Source: Pelomonas baiyunensis (lineage in GTDB: Bacteria > Pseudomonadota > Gammaproteobacteria > Burkholderiales > Burkholderiaceae_C). From it: a stretch of 64,000 nucleotides of DNA. Location of the stretch: contig NZ_JBIGIB010000002.1 of NCBI RefSeq assembly GCF_043555935.1, positions 558,001-622,000 on the forward strand. The letters run 5' to 3'. Below the pieces are notes generated by a model. It was not told the DNA's origin and ran no database searches. It saw only the letters and a list, made by a program, of their open reading frames with translations. Position 1 is the first letter of the stretch. Each line of letters opens with the position of its first letter. Of this stretch, positions 35,117-42,634 are shown piece by piece. The position numbers were made by a program, and so were the translations under genes.

Positions 35117-35485
35117 TTAGCAGCACTTGCCAGGCGCACAGCCGCAGTCACCCAGCTTGACGCGGGGCTTCTCGGCAGTGGGTACGGGCGCCTGCAGCTT
35201 CTGCTGCAGCTGCGCCTTGGTCGGGTACATCCCCGTGGAGACGACGCGGCCATCGACGGTCACGATGGGCAAGCGGTCCATGCCGGCTTCTATTTCCTTG
35301 ACCACCGTCGGATTCGCTGCGAAGGCGGCGGCGTCGTGGCTCAGGCTGTGGCGCACCACCTCGATGCCCCCGTCCTGCAGCGCCTGAAGGTCGGCGTTGA
35401 ACTGGACCAGGACAGGGTCAACGCTCACGCCGCACACGCCGGTCGGGCAGCACATCGCGGGTTCAAAGACTTCGAGTTTGCTCAT
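35117..35485 (-). CDS. arsD: Arsenic metallochaperone ArsD
   Basis: 122 residues from MSKLEVFEPAMCCPTGVCG, which carries the As(III)-binding cysteines (CC and C) of the ArsD family. It hands arsenite to ArsA. The thioredoxin-like fold is visible (LPIVTVDGRVVSTGMYPT). The C-terminus has further Cys pairs (GDCGCAPGKCC). The ArsA gene follows 15 bp downstream. Confidence 0.93.
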   Translation of the reverse strand: MSKLEVFEPAMCCPTGVCGVSVDPVLVQFNADLQALQDGGIEVVRHSLSHDAAAFAANPTVVKEIEAGMDRLPIVTVDGRVVSTGMYPTKAQLQQKLQAPVPTAEKPRVKLGDCGCAPGKCC

Positions 35486-35548
35486 GATGATTTCCTTTGC
35501 TTCACTGAGCATGGTCGGTACACATGCCCAGCAGGGTATTGATGCCGC

Positions 35549-36196
35549 TCAAGCGTCGAGGCCGCGGTGAACCAGGGCACCCAGGCCTGCACCGACCAAC
35601 TGGGCGGCAACGAATCCCGGCACGCTCGCTGGCGAGATGCCCGCAAAGGTGTCGCTGAACATCCGGCCGAAGGCGGCCGCCGGGTTGGCGAATGAGGTCG
35701 ATGAGGTGAACCAGTACGCCGCGCCGATGTAGCAGGCCACCATCGCGGCGACCTTCGGCGCGGGCGCACGCAGGATGACTAGCAGCAGGCCTGCGGTCGC
35801 CACCACCTCGGCAATCCACTGGCCCGAACCGCCACGGACCTTGGTCGAGAACTGCAGCAGCGTGGCATCGAACATCGCGTCTGCCAGCAAGGCGCCCAAG
35901 ACCGCGCCGACGAGCTGGGCGACCACGTAGGGCGCGAACAGCGTCTTCGGCAACGCGCCGCGCAGGGTCATGACCAGCGAGACGGCAGGGTTGAAGTGCG
36001 CGCCGCTGACAGGGCCCAGCACCTCGATAAGGATGTACAGGCCGCCCACCGTCGCGGCGGTGTTCGCGAGCAGGGCGATGGCCACGTTCCCACCGGCCAG
36101 GCGCTCGGCCATGATGCCGGAGCCGATGACCACGGCCAGCAGCAGTGCGGTGCCCAGGACTTCGGCAAAGAGGCGCCGCTGAAGGTCGAATCGCAT
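35549..36196 (-). CDS. aqpS: Aquaglyceroporin-type channel of the ars operon
   Basis: 215 residues with six hydrophobic segments and both pore motifs, HFNPAVS and FANPAAA. Start MRFDLQRRLFAEVLG. In arsenic operons of Sinorhizobium-like type an aquaporin (AqpS) lets arsenite, made by ArsC, leave down its gradient in place of a pump. Here it sits between arsC and arsD. The product may also admit arsenite, so direction depends on gradients. Confidence 0.88.
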   Translation of the reverse strand: MRFDLQRRLFAEVLGTALLLAVVIGSGIMAERLAGGNVAIALLANTAATVGGLYILIEVLGPVSGAHFNPAVSLVMTLRGALPKTLFAPYVVAQLVGAVLGALLADAMFDATLLQFSTKVRGGSGQWIAEVVATAGLLLVILRAPAPKVAAMVACYIGAAYWFTSSTSFANPAAAFGRMFSDTFAGISPASVPGFVAAQLVGAGLGALVHRGLDA

Positions 36197-36198
36197 GC

Positions 36199-36687
36199 TC
36201 AGCTCTTGTAGGCCTCGACGAGCGCGGTCTGGAGCTCGGCATTGGTCATGGACTCCAGCGGCAGCGACAGCAACTGCAGCATGCGGTAGCCGATGGCCTG
36301 GCGGGTCAACTCGAAGGCCTGTGCCTTCAGTTCTTCGGCTGCGTTGGACGGGTCCGGGTAGCCCCAGTGCACCTTCACTGGGCTGCCGGGCCAGTACGGG
36401 CACTGCTCGGCGGCAGCGCTGTCGCAGACCGTGATGACGATGCGCATCTCGGGCGCCTCGGCGCCGACGAACTCCTCCCAGGACTTGCTGCGCACGTAGC
36501 TGGTGTCAATGCCAGCGTTGTTCAACGCCTGCAGGGCGTAGGGGTTGATGCGGCCGCTTGGCGCACTGCCCGCGCTGTAGGCGCGGACGTCCTTGCCCAG
36601 CTTCTTGGCCCAGTGGTTGAGCATGCCTTCGGACAGCACGCTACGAGCCGAGTTGTGCGTGCACAGGATGAGTACGTTGATGGTCAT
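36199..36687 (-). CDS. arsC: Arsenate reductase, thioredoxin-coupled (low-molecular-weight phosphatase type), copy 1
   Basis: 162 residues. P-loop C-T-H-N-S-A-R-S at the N-terminus and the redox pair in ITVCDSAAAEQCPYWPG. It reduces As(V) to As(III) with thioredoxin as donor. His replaces Gly in the P-loop of its neighbour. Overlaps that neighbour's stop codon by one base. Confidence 0.92.
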   Translation of the reverse strand: MTINVLILCTHNSARSVLSEGMLNHWAKKLGKDVRAYSAGSAPSGRINPYALQALNNAGIDTSYVRSKSWEEFVGAEAPEMRIVITVCDSAAAEQCPYWPGSPVKVHWGYPDPSNAAEELKAQAFELTRQAIGYRMLQLLSLPLESMTNAELQTALVEAYKS

Positions 36688-37184
36688 TATTTGGTTCCGA
36701 TGTCCTTGATTTCGCGCTGGATGGCCATCTTGTCGAGGCTGGCCATCGGCAGGGCCAGCATCAGCTGAATGCGGCGCTTCATGGTGATGAAGGTGTCGAG
36801 GAAGGCCTTGCGGATGGCTTCATCTGAGCCTTCGACAGCTGCCGGGTCGGGCATGCCCCAGTGAGCGGTCATGGGCTGCCCTGGCCAGACCGGGCAGACC
36901 TCGCCAGCGGCCTGGTCGCACACCGTGAAGACGAAGTCCAGGTGCGGGGCATCGGCCGTTGCGAACTCCTCCCAGCTCTTGCTGCGGAAGCCGTCGGTCG
37001 GGTAGCGGTGGTCGGCCAGGGTTTTCAGGGCCCAGGCGTTGACCTCGCCGCGCGGGTGGCTGCCGGCGGAAAAGGCGCGGAAGCCTTGCTCCTTGCCCAA
37101 GTCGTTCATCAAGGCCTCGGCCAAGATGGAGCGGGCAGAGTTCCCCGTGCACACAAAGAGTACGTTGTAGGTCTTGTCGGCCAT
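36687..37184 (-). CDS. arsC: Arsenate reductase, thioredoxin-coupled type, copy 2
   Basis: 165 residues. P-loop CTGNSARS and redox cysteines in FTVCDQAAGEVCPVWPG. Clearly related to the following copy but diverged (start MADKTYNVLFVC, KSWEEFATADAPHLDFV). Lies directly behind arsR. The two copies may differ in redox partner or in substrate affinity. Confidence 0.92.
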   Translation of the reverse strand: MADKTYNVLFVCTGNSARSILAEALMNDLGKEQGFRAFSAGSHPRGEVNAWALKTLADHRYPTDGFRSKSWEEFATADAPHLDFVFTVCDQAAGEVCPVWPGQPMTAHWGMPDPAAVEGSDEAIRKAFLDTFITMKRRIQLMLALPMASLDKMAIQREIKDIGTK

Positions 37185-37195
37185 CGCCGGGCTCC

Positions 37196-37516
37196 TTAGC
37201 AGTTGCAGGAAGGCGTGTCGAGCTCGCAGGGCTGGCCCTCGCAGCAGTTCGACGTCAGGAAAGCCAGGACACCGTTCATGCGGTTGAACGACGCCCGGTA
37301 GATAAGGTTGCGGCCATCGCGGGTTTGGCTAACCAACTCCGCATGCAGCAGCTCCTTGAGATGGAAAGACATCGAGGCCGGCGAGATGCTCAGTTGCTCG
37401 GCCAATGCACCCGGGGTTAGACCGGCACGGCCAGCCACCACCAGGGCGCGGAATGCCTTCAGTCGGTGGACTTGGGAGAGGGCGCCCAGGGCTCGGGCTA
37501 CGGTGTCGTCATCCAT
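37196..37516 (-). CDS. arsR: Arsenite-responsive repressor ArsR
   Basis: 106 residues. Winged-helix DNA-binding domain (LTPGALAEQLSISPASMSFHL, ELLHAELV). As(III)-binding cysteines are at the C-terminus (NCCEGQPC, C91, C92 and C97, plus SCNC), like the Acidithiobacillus-type ArsR and not the R773 type with cysteines in the recognition helix. It represses the ars operon that follows. Confidence 0.93.
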   Translation of the reverse strand: MDDDTVARALGALSQVHRLKAFRALVVAGRAGLTPGALAEQLSISPASMSFHLKELLHAELVSQTRDGRNLIYRASFNRMNGVLAFLTSNCCEGQPCELDTPSCNC

Positions 37517-37528
37517 TGCATTTCAATT

Positions 37529-37546
37529 ATCAAAGAAATATTTGAT
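37529..37546. promoter_or_regulatory. ArsR operator
   Basis: Palindrome ATCAAA-N6-TTTGAT just upstream of arsR, in an AT-rich stretch that also holds the arsR promoter. The half-sites match ArsR/SmtB-type operators. Confidence 0.8.
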
Positions 37547-37713
37547 GATTGTGTGACAGGCGGGCTTGGTAGGACGATGCTGCCGCCCTCTCGAAGCGTT
37601 CGCCGCGCTCCAGCATGGTTGGCCGCCACCTCTACCCCTGCGATGAAAGAGCCTGTCCTTCAGCGGCAGACCGTCCCGTCCGCTGGGATGGCCCGGCCCG
37701 TTGAGCTGAGTGA

Positions 37714-37721
37714 CTACACGT
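37714..37721 (+). promoter_or_regulatory. CTACACGT island element, copy 3
   Basis: Reads GTGACTACACGTGGTG, 29 nt before the start codon of the gene at 37751. Identical over 16 bases to copy 4. Confidence 0.65.
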
Positions 37722-37750
37722 GGTGTCCCCTCACCAACCTGGAGTCATCC

Positions 37751-38392
37751 ATGCACAAGAAGACCCGCGGCAAGACCGCCTACCTGTACCGCTCGAGTTG
37801 GGTGCCCAAAGGCGCCAACAACAACACCCACGGCTACTCTCAGCAGACCTTCGTCGGGAGCCTGCCGGTCCATGCCTGCACGCTGCCGGATGAGCTGGCA
37901 TCCAGACTGACCGAGCTGGAGCGTGCCTATGTCGAAACCACGATTTGCCGCCCTGCCCGGGAGGCGGCCGAGCGAGCCCGCCGTGATGCCGAGCAACGTG
38001 AAGCTGAGCCGCTGTGGCGACTGGCTGAGGCCGCGCGCTTTGCCAGTGAGGCTGCTGAGCGCAGCCAGCGTCGACGCGTTCACCGGCAGCGCGTTCAGGA
38101 GGTGACCGAGGCCCTCGCCAAGGTGCAGGTCCTCGACCCCATCGATACCAAGGTGCCGGAGAAACGCGCTGACCCTCTGCAGGAGGCACTGAATGCCGTT
38201 CGTGCGGCCGCGACGGCCGTCCGCGGCGGCGCCTACGGTCGCGCACCCGAGAACGGCGTGCGGTCCACGCGACCCTACCGGCTCTGGTCTGAAATCTACG
38301 AAGCGGTCTGTGGAACCGACGGCGGTCCGACCAACGGTAGCCTGATGCGAGCTCTGCAGGACCGAGGGTTCGCCAAAAGCCGTCAGCGCTGA
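37751..38392 (+). CDS. Hypothetical coiled-coil island protein
   Basis: 213 residues from an ATG with GGAG 7 nt upstream. The start (MHKKTRGKTAYLYRSSWVPKG) is Lys/Arg-rich, and a long helical, Ala/Arg/Glu-rich segment (EAAERARRDAEQREAEP, ASEAAERSQRRRVHRQRV) predicts a coiled coil. No enzymatic motif. A CTACACGT element precedes it, and the HTH gene that follows has an identical one, which places it in the island backbone. Perhaps DNA or partner binding. Confidence 0.6.
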   Translation: MHKKTRGKTAYLYRSSWVPKGANNNTHGYSQQTFVGSLPVHACTLPDELASRLTELERAYVETTICRPAREAAERARRDAEQREAEPLWRLAEAARFASEAAERSQRRRVHRQRVQEVTEALAKVQVLDPIDTKVPEKRADPLQEALNAVRAAATAVRGGAYGRAPENGVRSTRPYRLWSEIYEAVCGTDGGPTNGSLMRALQDRGFAKSRQR

Positions 38393-38411
38393 CCAATCGA
38401 GGAGCCGGTGA

Positions 38412-38419
38412 CTACACGT
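38412..38419 (+). promoter_or_regulatory. CTACACGT island element, copy 4
   Basis: Reads GTGACTACACGTGGTG, 38 nt before the start of the HTH regulator gene. If the element is an operator for that regulator, the gene would be autoregulated. Confidence 0.65.
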
Positions 38420-38457
38420 GGTGCATGCAGGTGCATGCGCCATAGGACATCTCTCAC

Positions 38458-39045
38458 ATGAGCAACTTGAAACCCCAGTTCCATACCCAAGAATCCGCGG
38501 AGCAGCGCGTCGCTCGGCTGTATGCGTCGCCTGGCGGCCCGCTCGTCGGTTGGCTGTACGACGAGTGCCGTCGTCGCGGCCAGGAGTACCGGCAGATGGC
38601 CGACGAGTTGGGGGTGACCTACGGGTACATCAACCAACTCCGTAGCGGCGTCCGTCTGGTGCGGCAAATCAGTGACGAGTTCGCCGTCAACTGCGCCCGC
38701 TATCTCGGCGTCCCTCCCGTGGTCGTCAAGATGATTGCCGGCCGGATTCCGATGAGCGACTTCGTCCACCCGCGCGAGCCGCTGGAAGACGCAGTGAACC
38801 GTGCCATGGCCCAAATGCTCGACGACCCGGTCGCCAGGCATGTGCTTCCGGCCGACATGTCGCAGCTGAGCCTGGAGGCCAAGCAATCGCTCGTCGCGAT
38901 GTACCTCGAGTGCTCCGGCCGCGACCTGCTCGGCGCCCGCCAACTCCCCGAGTTGGTTCGATGGCTACAGCGGGCAGCCACCATTCACGACGAATCGTGC
39001 GCGGAGGCCGTACGTGGTCACAGGGACCTGGCAGAAGTGGATTGA
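38458..39045 (+). CDS. XRE-like helix-turn-helix regulator
   Basis: 195 residues. An HTH segment in the first third reads YRQMADELGVTYGYINQLRSG, typical of phage-repressor-like regulators, preceded by VGWLYDECRRRG. The C-terminal half is helical with no motif recognised. Probable regulator of the island's backbone genes. Followed by a strong terminator, so it is likely monocistronic. Confidence 0.75.
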   Translation: MSNLKPQFHTQESAEQRVARLYASPGGPLVGWLYDECRRRGQEYRQMADELGVTYGYINQLRSGVRLVRQISDEFAVNCARYLGVPPVVVKMIAGRIPMSDFVHPREPLEDAVNRAMAQMLDDPVARHVLPADMSQLSLEAKQSLVAMYLECSGRDLLGARQLPELVRWLQRAATIHDESCAEAVRGHRDLAEVD

Positions 39046-39072
39046 ACCGGACCTGACGTACCGGGTGATTGA

Positions 39073-39094
39073 GGGGCGGGCTGCGGCTCGCCCC
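39073..39094 (+). terminator. Rho-independent terminator after the HTH gene
   Basis: Stem GGGGCGGGC / GCTCGCCCC (one G-U pair) with a 4-nt loop, then TTCCCTTTCT. It lies 28 bp past the stop codon. Confidence 0.75.
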
Positions 39095-39124
39095 TTCCCT
39101 TTCTGAAGGCAATAAAAGTCGAGG

Positions 39125-39132
39125 CTAGACGT
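39125..39132 (+). promoter_or_regulatory. Near-match (CTAGACGT) to the island element
   Basis: GGCTAGACGTGCC differs by one base from the core and lies 87 nt before the small HTH gene. Spacing is larger than for exact copies, so support is weak. Confidence 0.3.
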
Positions 39133-39219
39133 GCCAGCTGGGGCCGATTCGATGCGCCAGCGGGCACGAGCGGGCGCTGCCGGTCGTCACGTGCTCTGCA
39201 CACCGGCGTGGAGCATTCA

Positions 39220-39426
39220 ATGCCCGAAACCAAACCCGTCCTCGAACTCGGGGACCTCGCAAACTTGCTGGGCCGCAGCCCAGAGACCATCCGCAAGGAC
39301 ATTCACCGCAACCCCGCCGCCGTCCCGCCGCGGCTGGTCATCGCCGGAACCCGGCTGCTGCGCTGGCGCGCGGTCGACGTTCAAGCGTGGCTCGCCCAGT
39401 GTGTCGAAGGAGCCCGCGATGTCTGA
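39220..39426 (+). CDS. Small helix-turn-helix protein upstream of repA-like gene
   Basis: 68 residues from MPETKPVLELGDLANLLGRS, with GGAG 6 nt upstream of the ATG. AlpA/excisionase-type HTH (LGDLANLLGRSPETIRKDI) and wing (LLRWRAVDVQAWLAQC). Overlaps the RepA-like gene by 8 nt. Could be a replication regulator or a partner of the replication proteins. Confidence 0.7.
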   Translation: MPETKPVLELGDLANLLGRSPETIRKDIHRNPAAVPPRLVIAGTRLLRWRAVDVQAWLAQCVEGARDV

Positions 39427-40303
39427 GCAGGCTCTGAAGAACCCCTTTTCCAGTCCGCTGAATATCGCGCACATGCTGCGCAATCCACCGCCGACGCTGG
39501 ACCACGTGCTGCCTGGGCTGTTGGCCGAGACGGTGGGCCTCGTGGTCGGTCCCGGCGCCGTCAGCAAGACCATGTTGGCCCTTCAGATGGCGATTGCCAT
39601 GGCCACCGGCACGCCGCTGCTGGGCGGCCTTGTCGGCGGCGCTGGTCCCCGCAGCGCTGAGCCTGCGCGGGTGGTCCTGGTTATGGCCGAGGAATCGGCG
39701 CACGTGGTCTGGCACCGTCTGCACGCCATCGCCAGCGTCCAGTTGGCTGCCACCGACATTGACCCTCACCACGCGGCCGACCTTCTGAGCCAAAACCTGG
39801 TCATCCATGCTCTGGCAGGTCAGGAGCAGGTGAACTTGCTGGGGGAGTGCTGGGAGAAGACGCCAGCCGGCGAGATGTTGCGGCGGGCTTGTGAAGGCGC
39901 TCGCCTGGTCATCCTCGACCCCATCCGCGACTTCCACAACGCCGACGAGAACGATGCCACCGCCATGAAATGCCTGGCTCGTCATATCGGGAGCTATGCC
40001 TGTTCAACGCACGCGGCGTGGCTGCTGGTGCACCACACCAACCGCGCTGCGGCGCTGCAGGACTATGGGGGCTCGGCAGATGCCGCGCGAGGCTCGACAG
40101 CGCTGCCGAACGCCGTACGTTGGCAACTCAACCTCAGCCGGCCCACGCGCGCGACCGCCAAGCAGTTTGGCATCGCCAAGGAGCAGCTGCACCGCCACGT
40201 TCTCCTGGACATCCCGAAGGCCAACTACGTCGCCACGACCGACACCATGGTGCTGACGCGCGGTCCACATGGCGTGCTGATGTTCTCGGAGGAGACGGCA
40301 TGA
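39419..40303 (+). CDS. RepA-like replicative helicase (AAA/RecA-fold ATPase)
   Basis: 294 residues from MSEQALKNPFSS. The Walker A is the slightly unusual GPGAVSKT, followed by the RecA-like core (MLALQMAIAMATGTPLLGG), VLVMAEESAHVVWHRL, and Walker B RLVILDPIRDF; a helicase-like HHTN follows. The layout matches RepA-type hexameric helicases such as that of RSF1010. Overlap ATGA with the next gene, a RepC-like protein, supports a RepA/RepC replication pair. Confidence 0.75.
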   Translation: MSEQALKNPFSSPLNIAHMLRNPPPTLDHVLPGLLAETVGLVVGPGAVSKTMLALQMAIAMATGTPLLGGLVGGAGPRSAEPARVVLVMAEESAHVVWHRLHAIASVQLAATDIDPHHAADLLSQNLVIHALAGQEQVNLLGECWEKTPAGEMLRRACEGARLVILDPIRDFHNADENDATAMKCLARHIGSYACSTHAAWLLVHHTNRAAALQDYGGSADAARGSTALPNAVRWQLNLSRPTRATAKQFGIAKEQLHRHVLLDIPKANYVATTDTMVLTRGPHGVLMFSEETA

Positions 40304-41382
40304 CCCGCGCCGCAAAGAAGAATGCGTCGGCGGCGCCGAGGGTGGTGCGGCTGTCGCACCCGTTCGGTCTCTGCCAGCTGTTTCGACCGCTGGCCAAGGA
40401 TGGGTCGCCACGGCCCGTGTTGAACGAGACCTACCAGTACGGTGAACTGAGCCTTCGCTTCAGCGCACGGGAAGCACTGGGAGTGCCAGAGCAGACGCTG
40501 CTGCTGGCCCTACTGGAGCTGGCCCAGGAACAGCATCGCCGCCGCCCTTCGGAACATCGCCTCGACCAGGCCGACCGCAGCGAAGTAGGCTCTCTGCTGT
40601 GGGCGTCCCTGCACGTCCAGGCCGAGACCGAGGCAGCTCAGGACCTGCCGCCCACGCTGAGGCTGGAGTGCTCATGGAGCGAACTGCACCGCCGTTGCGG
40701 CGCTGCGAGCGTGGGCGGCTCCGCGAACGACGCTCGTCGCGAGTCCCTGACGCGCCTCTGCGAGGTCACAGTCTGGGAACGCGACGGCGTCACCCGCACG
40801 GTGCGCTCGTGCCGCTTGGTAAGTTGGCTGGTCGGCGACAACCAGCGCGTTCATGTGGCCCTGAACCACCGCCTCGCCGCAGCCCTGCTGTCGCCGGGGT
40901 ACGCGCAGGTACTCCTCTCGGAGCGGCTGTCCCTGCCGTCGCACACAGCGATGCTGGTGCACGCGTTTCTGTCGACCTGCCTCGGTCAGGGTAAGTCGAT
41001 TTCCATCGGGTACGAGACCTTGGTGGAAAGACTGTGGCCGTCAGGCGGGACGCCGGTTCCGGCGAGAAAGCGCAACCGCCGCCTCAGCGACGTCAGGTCG
41101 GCAGTGGACGCCATCGGCCGCTTGGAAAACTGGAAGGTTGAGCTGGCGTCGACCGTAGCGGAGGTGACCCGGATGCAGTCGAGCGCCTGCGCGTCGAATG
41201 GCATGCCGACTGCCGGCGCGGAGCCCACGGAGCCGCGCCGGCCGACGCGAGCCGCACGCGAAATGACGAGGCCCAGTCATTTCGCGCTGCATTCCTCGTC
41301 ATATGGCGAGCAGCCGTTCTGGCAAAAGCTGAGCACCGACAACGGTTTGCCGCGAAATGACGAGGCTCGTACTACCTTGTAA
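40300..41382 (+). CDS. RepC-like replication initiator
   Basis: 360 residues, start overlapping the RepA-like stop (ATGA) with GGAGG upstream. Winged-helix regions (HTAMLVHAFLSTCLGQG, ISIGYETLVERLWPSG, KRNRRLSDVRSAVDAIG) fit a RepC-type initiator. The C-terminal 60 residues are low complexity and overlap a cluster of DNA repeats. With the RepA-like helicase it would start island replication, likely after excision; the origin is probably nearby. Confidence 0.65.
   Translation: MTRAAKKNASAAPRVVRLSHPFGLCQLFRPLAKDGSPRPVLNETYQYGELSLRFSAREALGVPEQTLLLALLELAQEQHRRRPSEHRLDQADRSEVGSLLWASLHVQAETEAAQDLPPTLRLECSWSELHRRCGAASVGGSANDARRESLTRLCEVTVWERDGVTRTVRSCRLVSWLVGDNQRVHVALNHRLAAALLSPGYAQVLLSERLSLPSHTAMLVHAFLSTCLGQGKSISIGYETLVERLWPSGGTPVPARKRNRRLSDVRSAVDAIGRLENWKVELASTVAEVTRMQSSACASNGMPTAGAEPTEPRRPTRAAREMTRPSHFALHSSSYGEQPFWQKLSTDNGLPRNDEARTTL
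41257..41366 (+). repeat. Iteron-like repeat cluster at the 3' end of the repC-like gene
   Basis: Two direct copies of CGCGAAATGACGAGGC (41257-41272 and 41351-41366), plus inverted partial copies GTCATTTCGCG (41276-41286) and CCTCGTCAT (41294-41302). The first direct copy and the first inverted copy form an 11-bp arm palindrome around 8 bp. Repeats next to a RepC-like gene suggest initiator-binding sites, but they lie inside the reading frame. Confidence 0.6.
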
Positions 41383-41402
41383 TAGACAGAAGTGTGGGCC
41401 AT

Positions 41403-41434
41403 GGCAGGGCGCGGCCAATGGCCCGCTCCCTGCC
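41403..41434 (+). terminator. Hairpin after the repC-like gene
   Basis: Nested stem: outer arms GGCAGGG / CCCTGCC, inner arms GCGGCC / GGCCCGC with a 3-nt loop, followed by TTTGCC. It may terminate the rep operon or form part of an origin. Confidence 0.5.
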
Positions 41435-41516
41435 TTTGCCGGAGTGCTTCGAGCCCTGGCGGGGGCGGCTGCCTTAACCACCAACCCGCTGACCCTGGAA
41501 ATGGTCGGCACCCCCA

Positions 41517-41534
41517 TCTTGCCGCGCGGCAAGA
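41517..41534. repeat. 18-bp perfect palindrome, copy 1
   Basis: TCTTGCCGCGCGGCAAGA is its own reverse complement. A second copy, with one end base changed, sits 276 bp to the right (41793-41810). Paired long palindromes near rep genes are typical of ParB, KorB-like or other regulator sites. Confidence 0.7.
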
Positions 41535-41792
41535 CGCCTACCGGTGGCCCTTGGCAGGATGACCGTCGTTACCCTGGTTACCGCCATCCATGCACAGAGA
41601 CAGCGGGCAGCCCGATGGCTGCGCCCTTCACCGAATGCCGCTGCGCGGCTTTGTGCATGGGCAATCAGATGGCCTGCCTGGCCGAGGGCTGAAGTGACAG
41701 AGTCAGTTTCGAGACTGGAAACCGTGCAAGGGACACACGCCGGTGTCCCCGGAGCGCCCTTGCCGTGGCTGGGCAATAGCCTCTCGCTGAAA

Positions 41793-41810
41793 TCTTGCCG
41801 CGCGGCAAAA
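41793..41810. repeat. 18-bp palindrome, copy 2
   Basis: TCTTGCCGCGCGGCAAAA, one base short of the perfect copy at 41517. The central 16 bp match. Confidence 0.65.
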
Positions 41811-41843
41811 CCTGCGTTGCCAAGTTTGATGCGCTGAAGAAGT

Positions 41844-41871
41844 GGGCGGGACAGCTGATGCTGTCCCGCCC
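41844..41871 (-). terminator. Strong hairpin terminator of the gene at 41891-42604
   Basis: Perfect 11-bp stem GGGCGGGACAG / CTGTCCCGCCC with a 6-nt loop, then ACTTCTTC on the minus strand. It begins 20 bp past the stop of the minus-strand gene. Confidence 0.75.
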
Positions 41872-41890
41872 GAAGTACGCCGCTGCGCGG

Positions 41891-42604
41891 CTACGGCAGC
41901 GGAGAGTGGATGACCTCTGTGCCAGCGGAAGACGCCCCGGTGGGTAGGGTATGCATGGCGCGCTGATAGGTCTCCATCAGCAGCACCGCATTCACACCCC
42001 TGGCCGCGACCATCACACGGATGTGTGTCGGCTGTCCTTGGCTGGCGGGCGGTATGACGGCGTGCGGCGCCATCAACTTCATTCCACCCAGGACCATGCC
42101 GAACACCGCCTCCTCGGCTGATACAGCCTTGGGAGTCGCGCTTTTCATCAGGTCCTTCGGCCGACCGAACAGCCCACCACCAGCTAGGAACGTCAGTCCG
42201 GTAGTCGACATCGGGGACTCGACCAGCATGAGCAATCGGTCCTGCTCGATGGCCTCGCGCAGCCAATCCATCGCGCCAAGCTCCCACATGGGGACGACCC
42301 AACGCCACTGGACGTCACCAGCCTGCGTGACGAGCACGCACATCGGCAGTCCACGGTCGAGCTCTATGACCATGAACCGCATCGGCTGTGGCCCGCTCTG
42401 GCTGGCCATCAGCTCGATGTCCTCGTCACTCAGCACCGCCTGCAGCGCCCACCCTCGGGCGCGAAGGCTCGGGTACTGCTCCGCTGCCGTGGCGGCCACG
42501 TCCTCGGGGGAAAGCAGGGCCGCCGGACGAGCGCGATGGCAGTTGCTGTACAGCTCGTTGAGAAATTTCAGATGGGCCGCCGAATGGCCAGTGCCTTGTC
42601 GCAT
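41891..42604 (-). CDS. Hypothetical island protein (paralogue of the protein at 7558-8196)
   Basis: 237 residues from MRQGTGHSAAHLKFLNELY; the frame is open to 42739 but the promoter-like element lies inside that extension. It aligns by eye with the protein at 7558-8196 over the central 100 residues (see that entry), extends it with a C-terminal segment (FGMVLGGMKLMAPHAV, RVMVAARGVNAVLLMETYQ), and has no known motif. Both genes have a CTACACGT element about 30 nt before the ATG and lie at opposite ends of the backbone. Confidence 0.7.
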   Translation of the reverse strand: MRQGTGHSAAHLKFLNELYSNCHRARPAALLSPEDVAATAAEQYPSLRARGWALQAVLSDEDIELMASQSGPQPMRFMVIELDRGLPMCVLVTQAGDVQWRWVVPMWELGAMDWLREAIEQDRLLMLVESPMSTTGLTFLAGGGLFGRPKDLMKSATPKAVSAEEAVFGMVLGGMKLMAPHAVIPPASQGQPTHIRVMVAARGVNAVLLMETYQRAMHTLPTGASSAGTEVIHSPLP

Positions 42605-42634
42605 AAGCGCTCCAAAAAATTGTCCTGTGGAGCA

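Larger units (their letters stand above)
41383..41890. other. Noncoding region of about 500 bp after the rep genes
   Basis: No gene found. It holds the hairpin at 41403-41434, two copies of the palindrome TCTTGCCGCGCGGCAAGA (41517-41534 exact, 41793-41810 with one base changed), a GTTACC pair at 41568 and 41577, and a terminator at 41844-41871. Position behind replication genes makes it a candidate for origin or partition sequences. Confidence 0.55.

Noticed and set aside
35502..36242. Minus-strand frame overlapping aqpS and arsC
   Set aside because: Arg/Pro-rich frame in a different register from a clear aquaporin gene.
33071..37516. Arsenite efflux pump (ArsB or Acr3) within the ars operon
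   Set aside because: All six genes are accounted for; the only membrane protein is an aquaporin with two NPA motifs.
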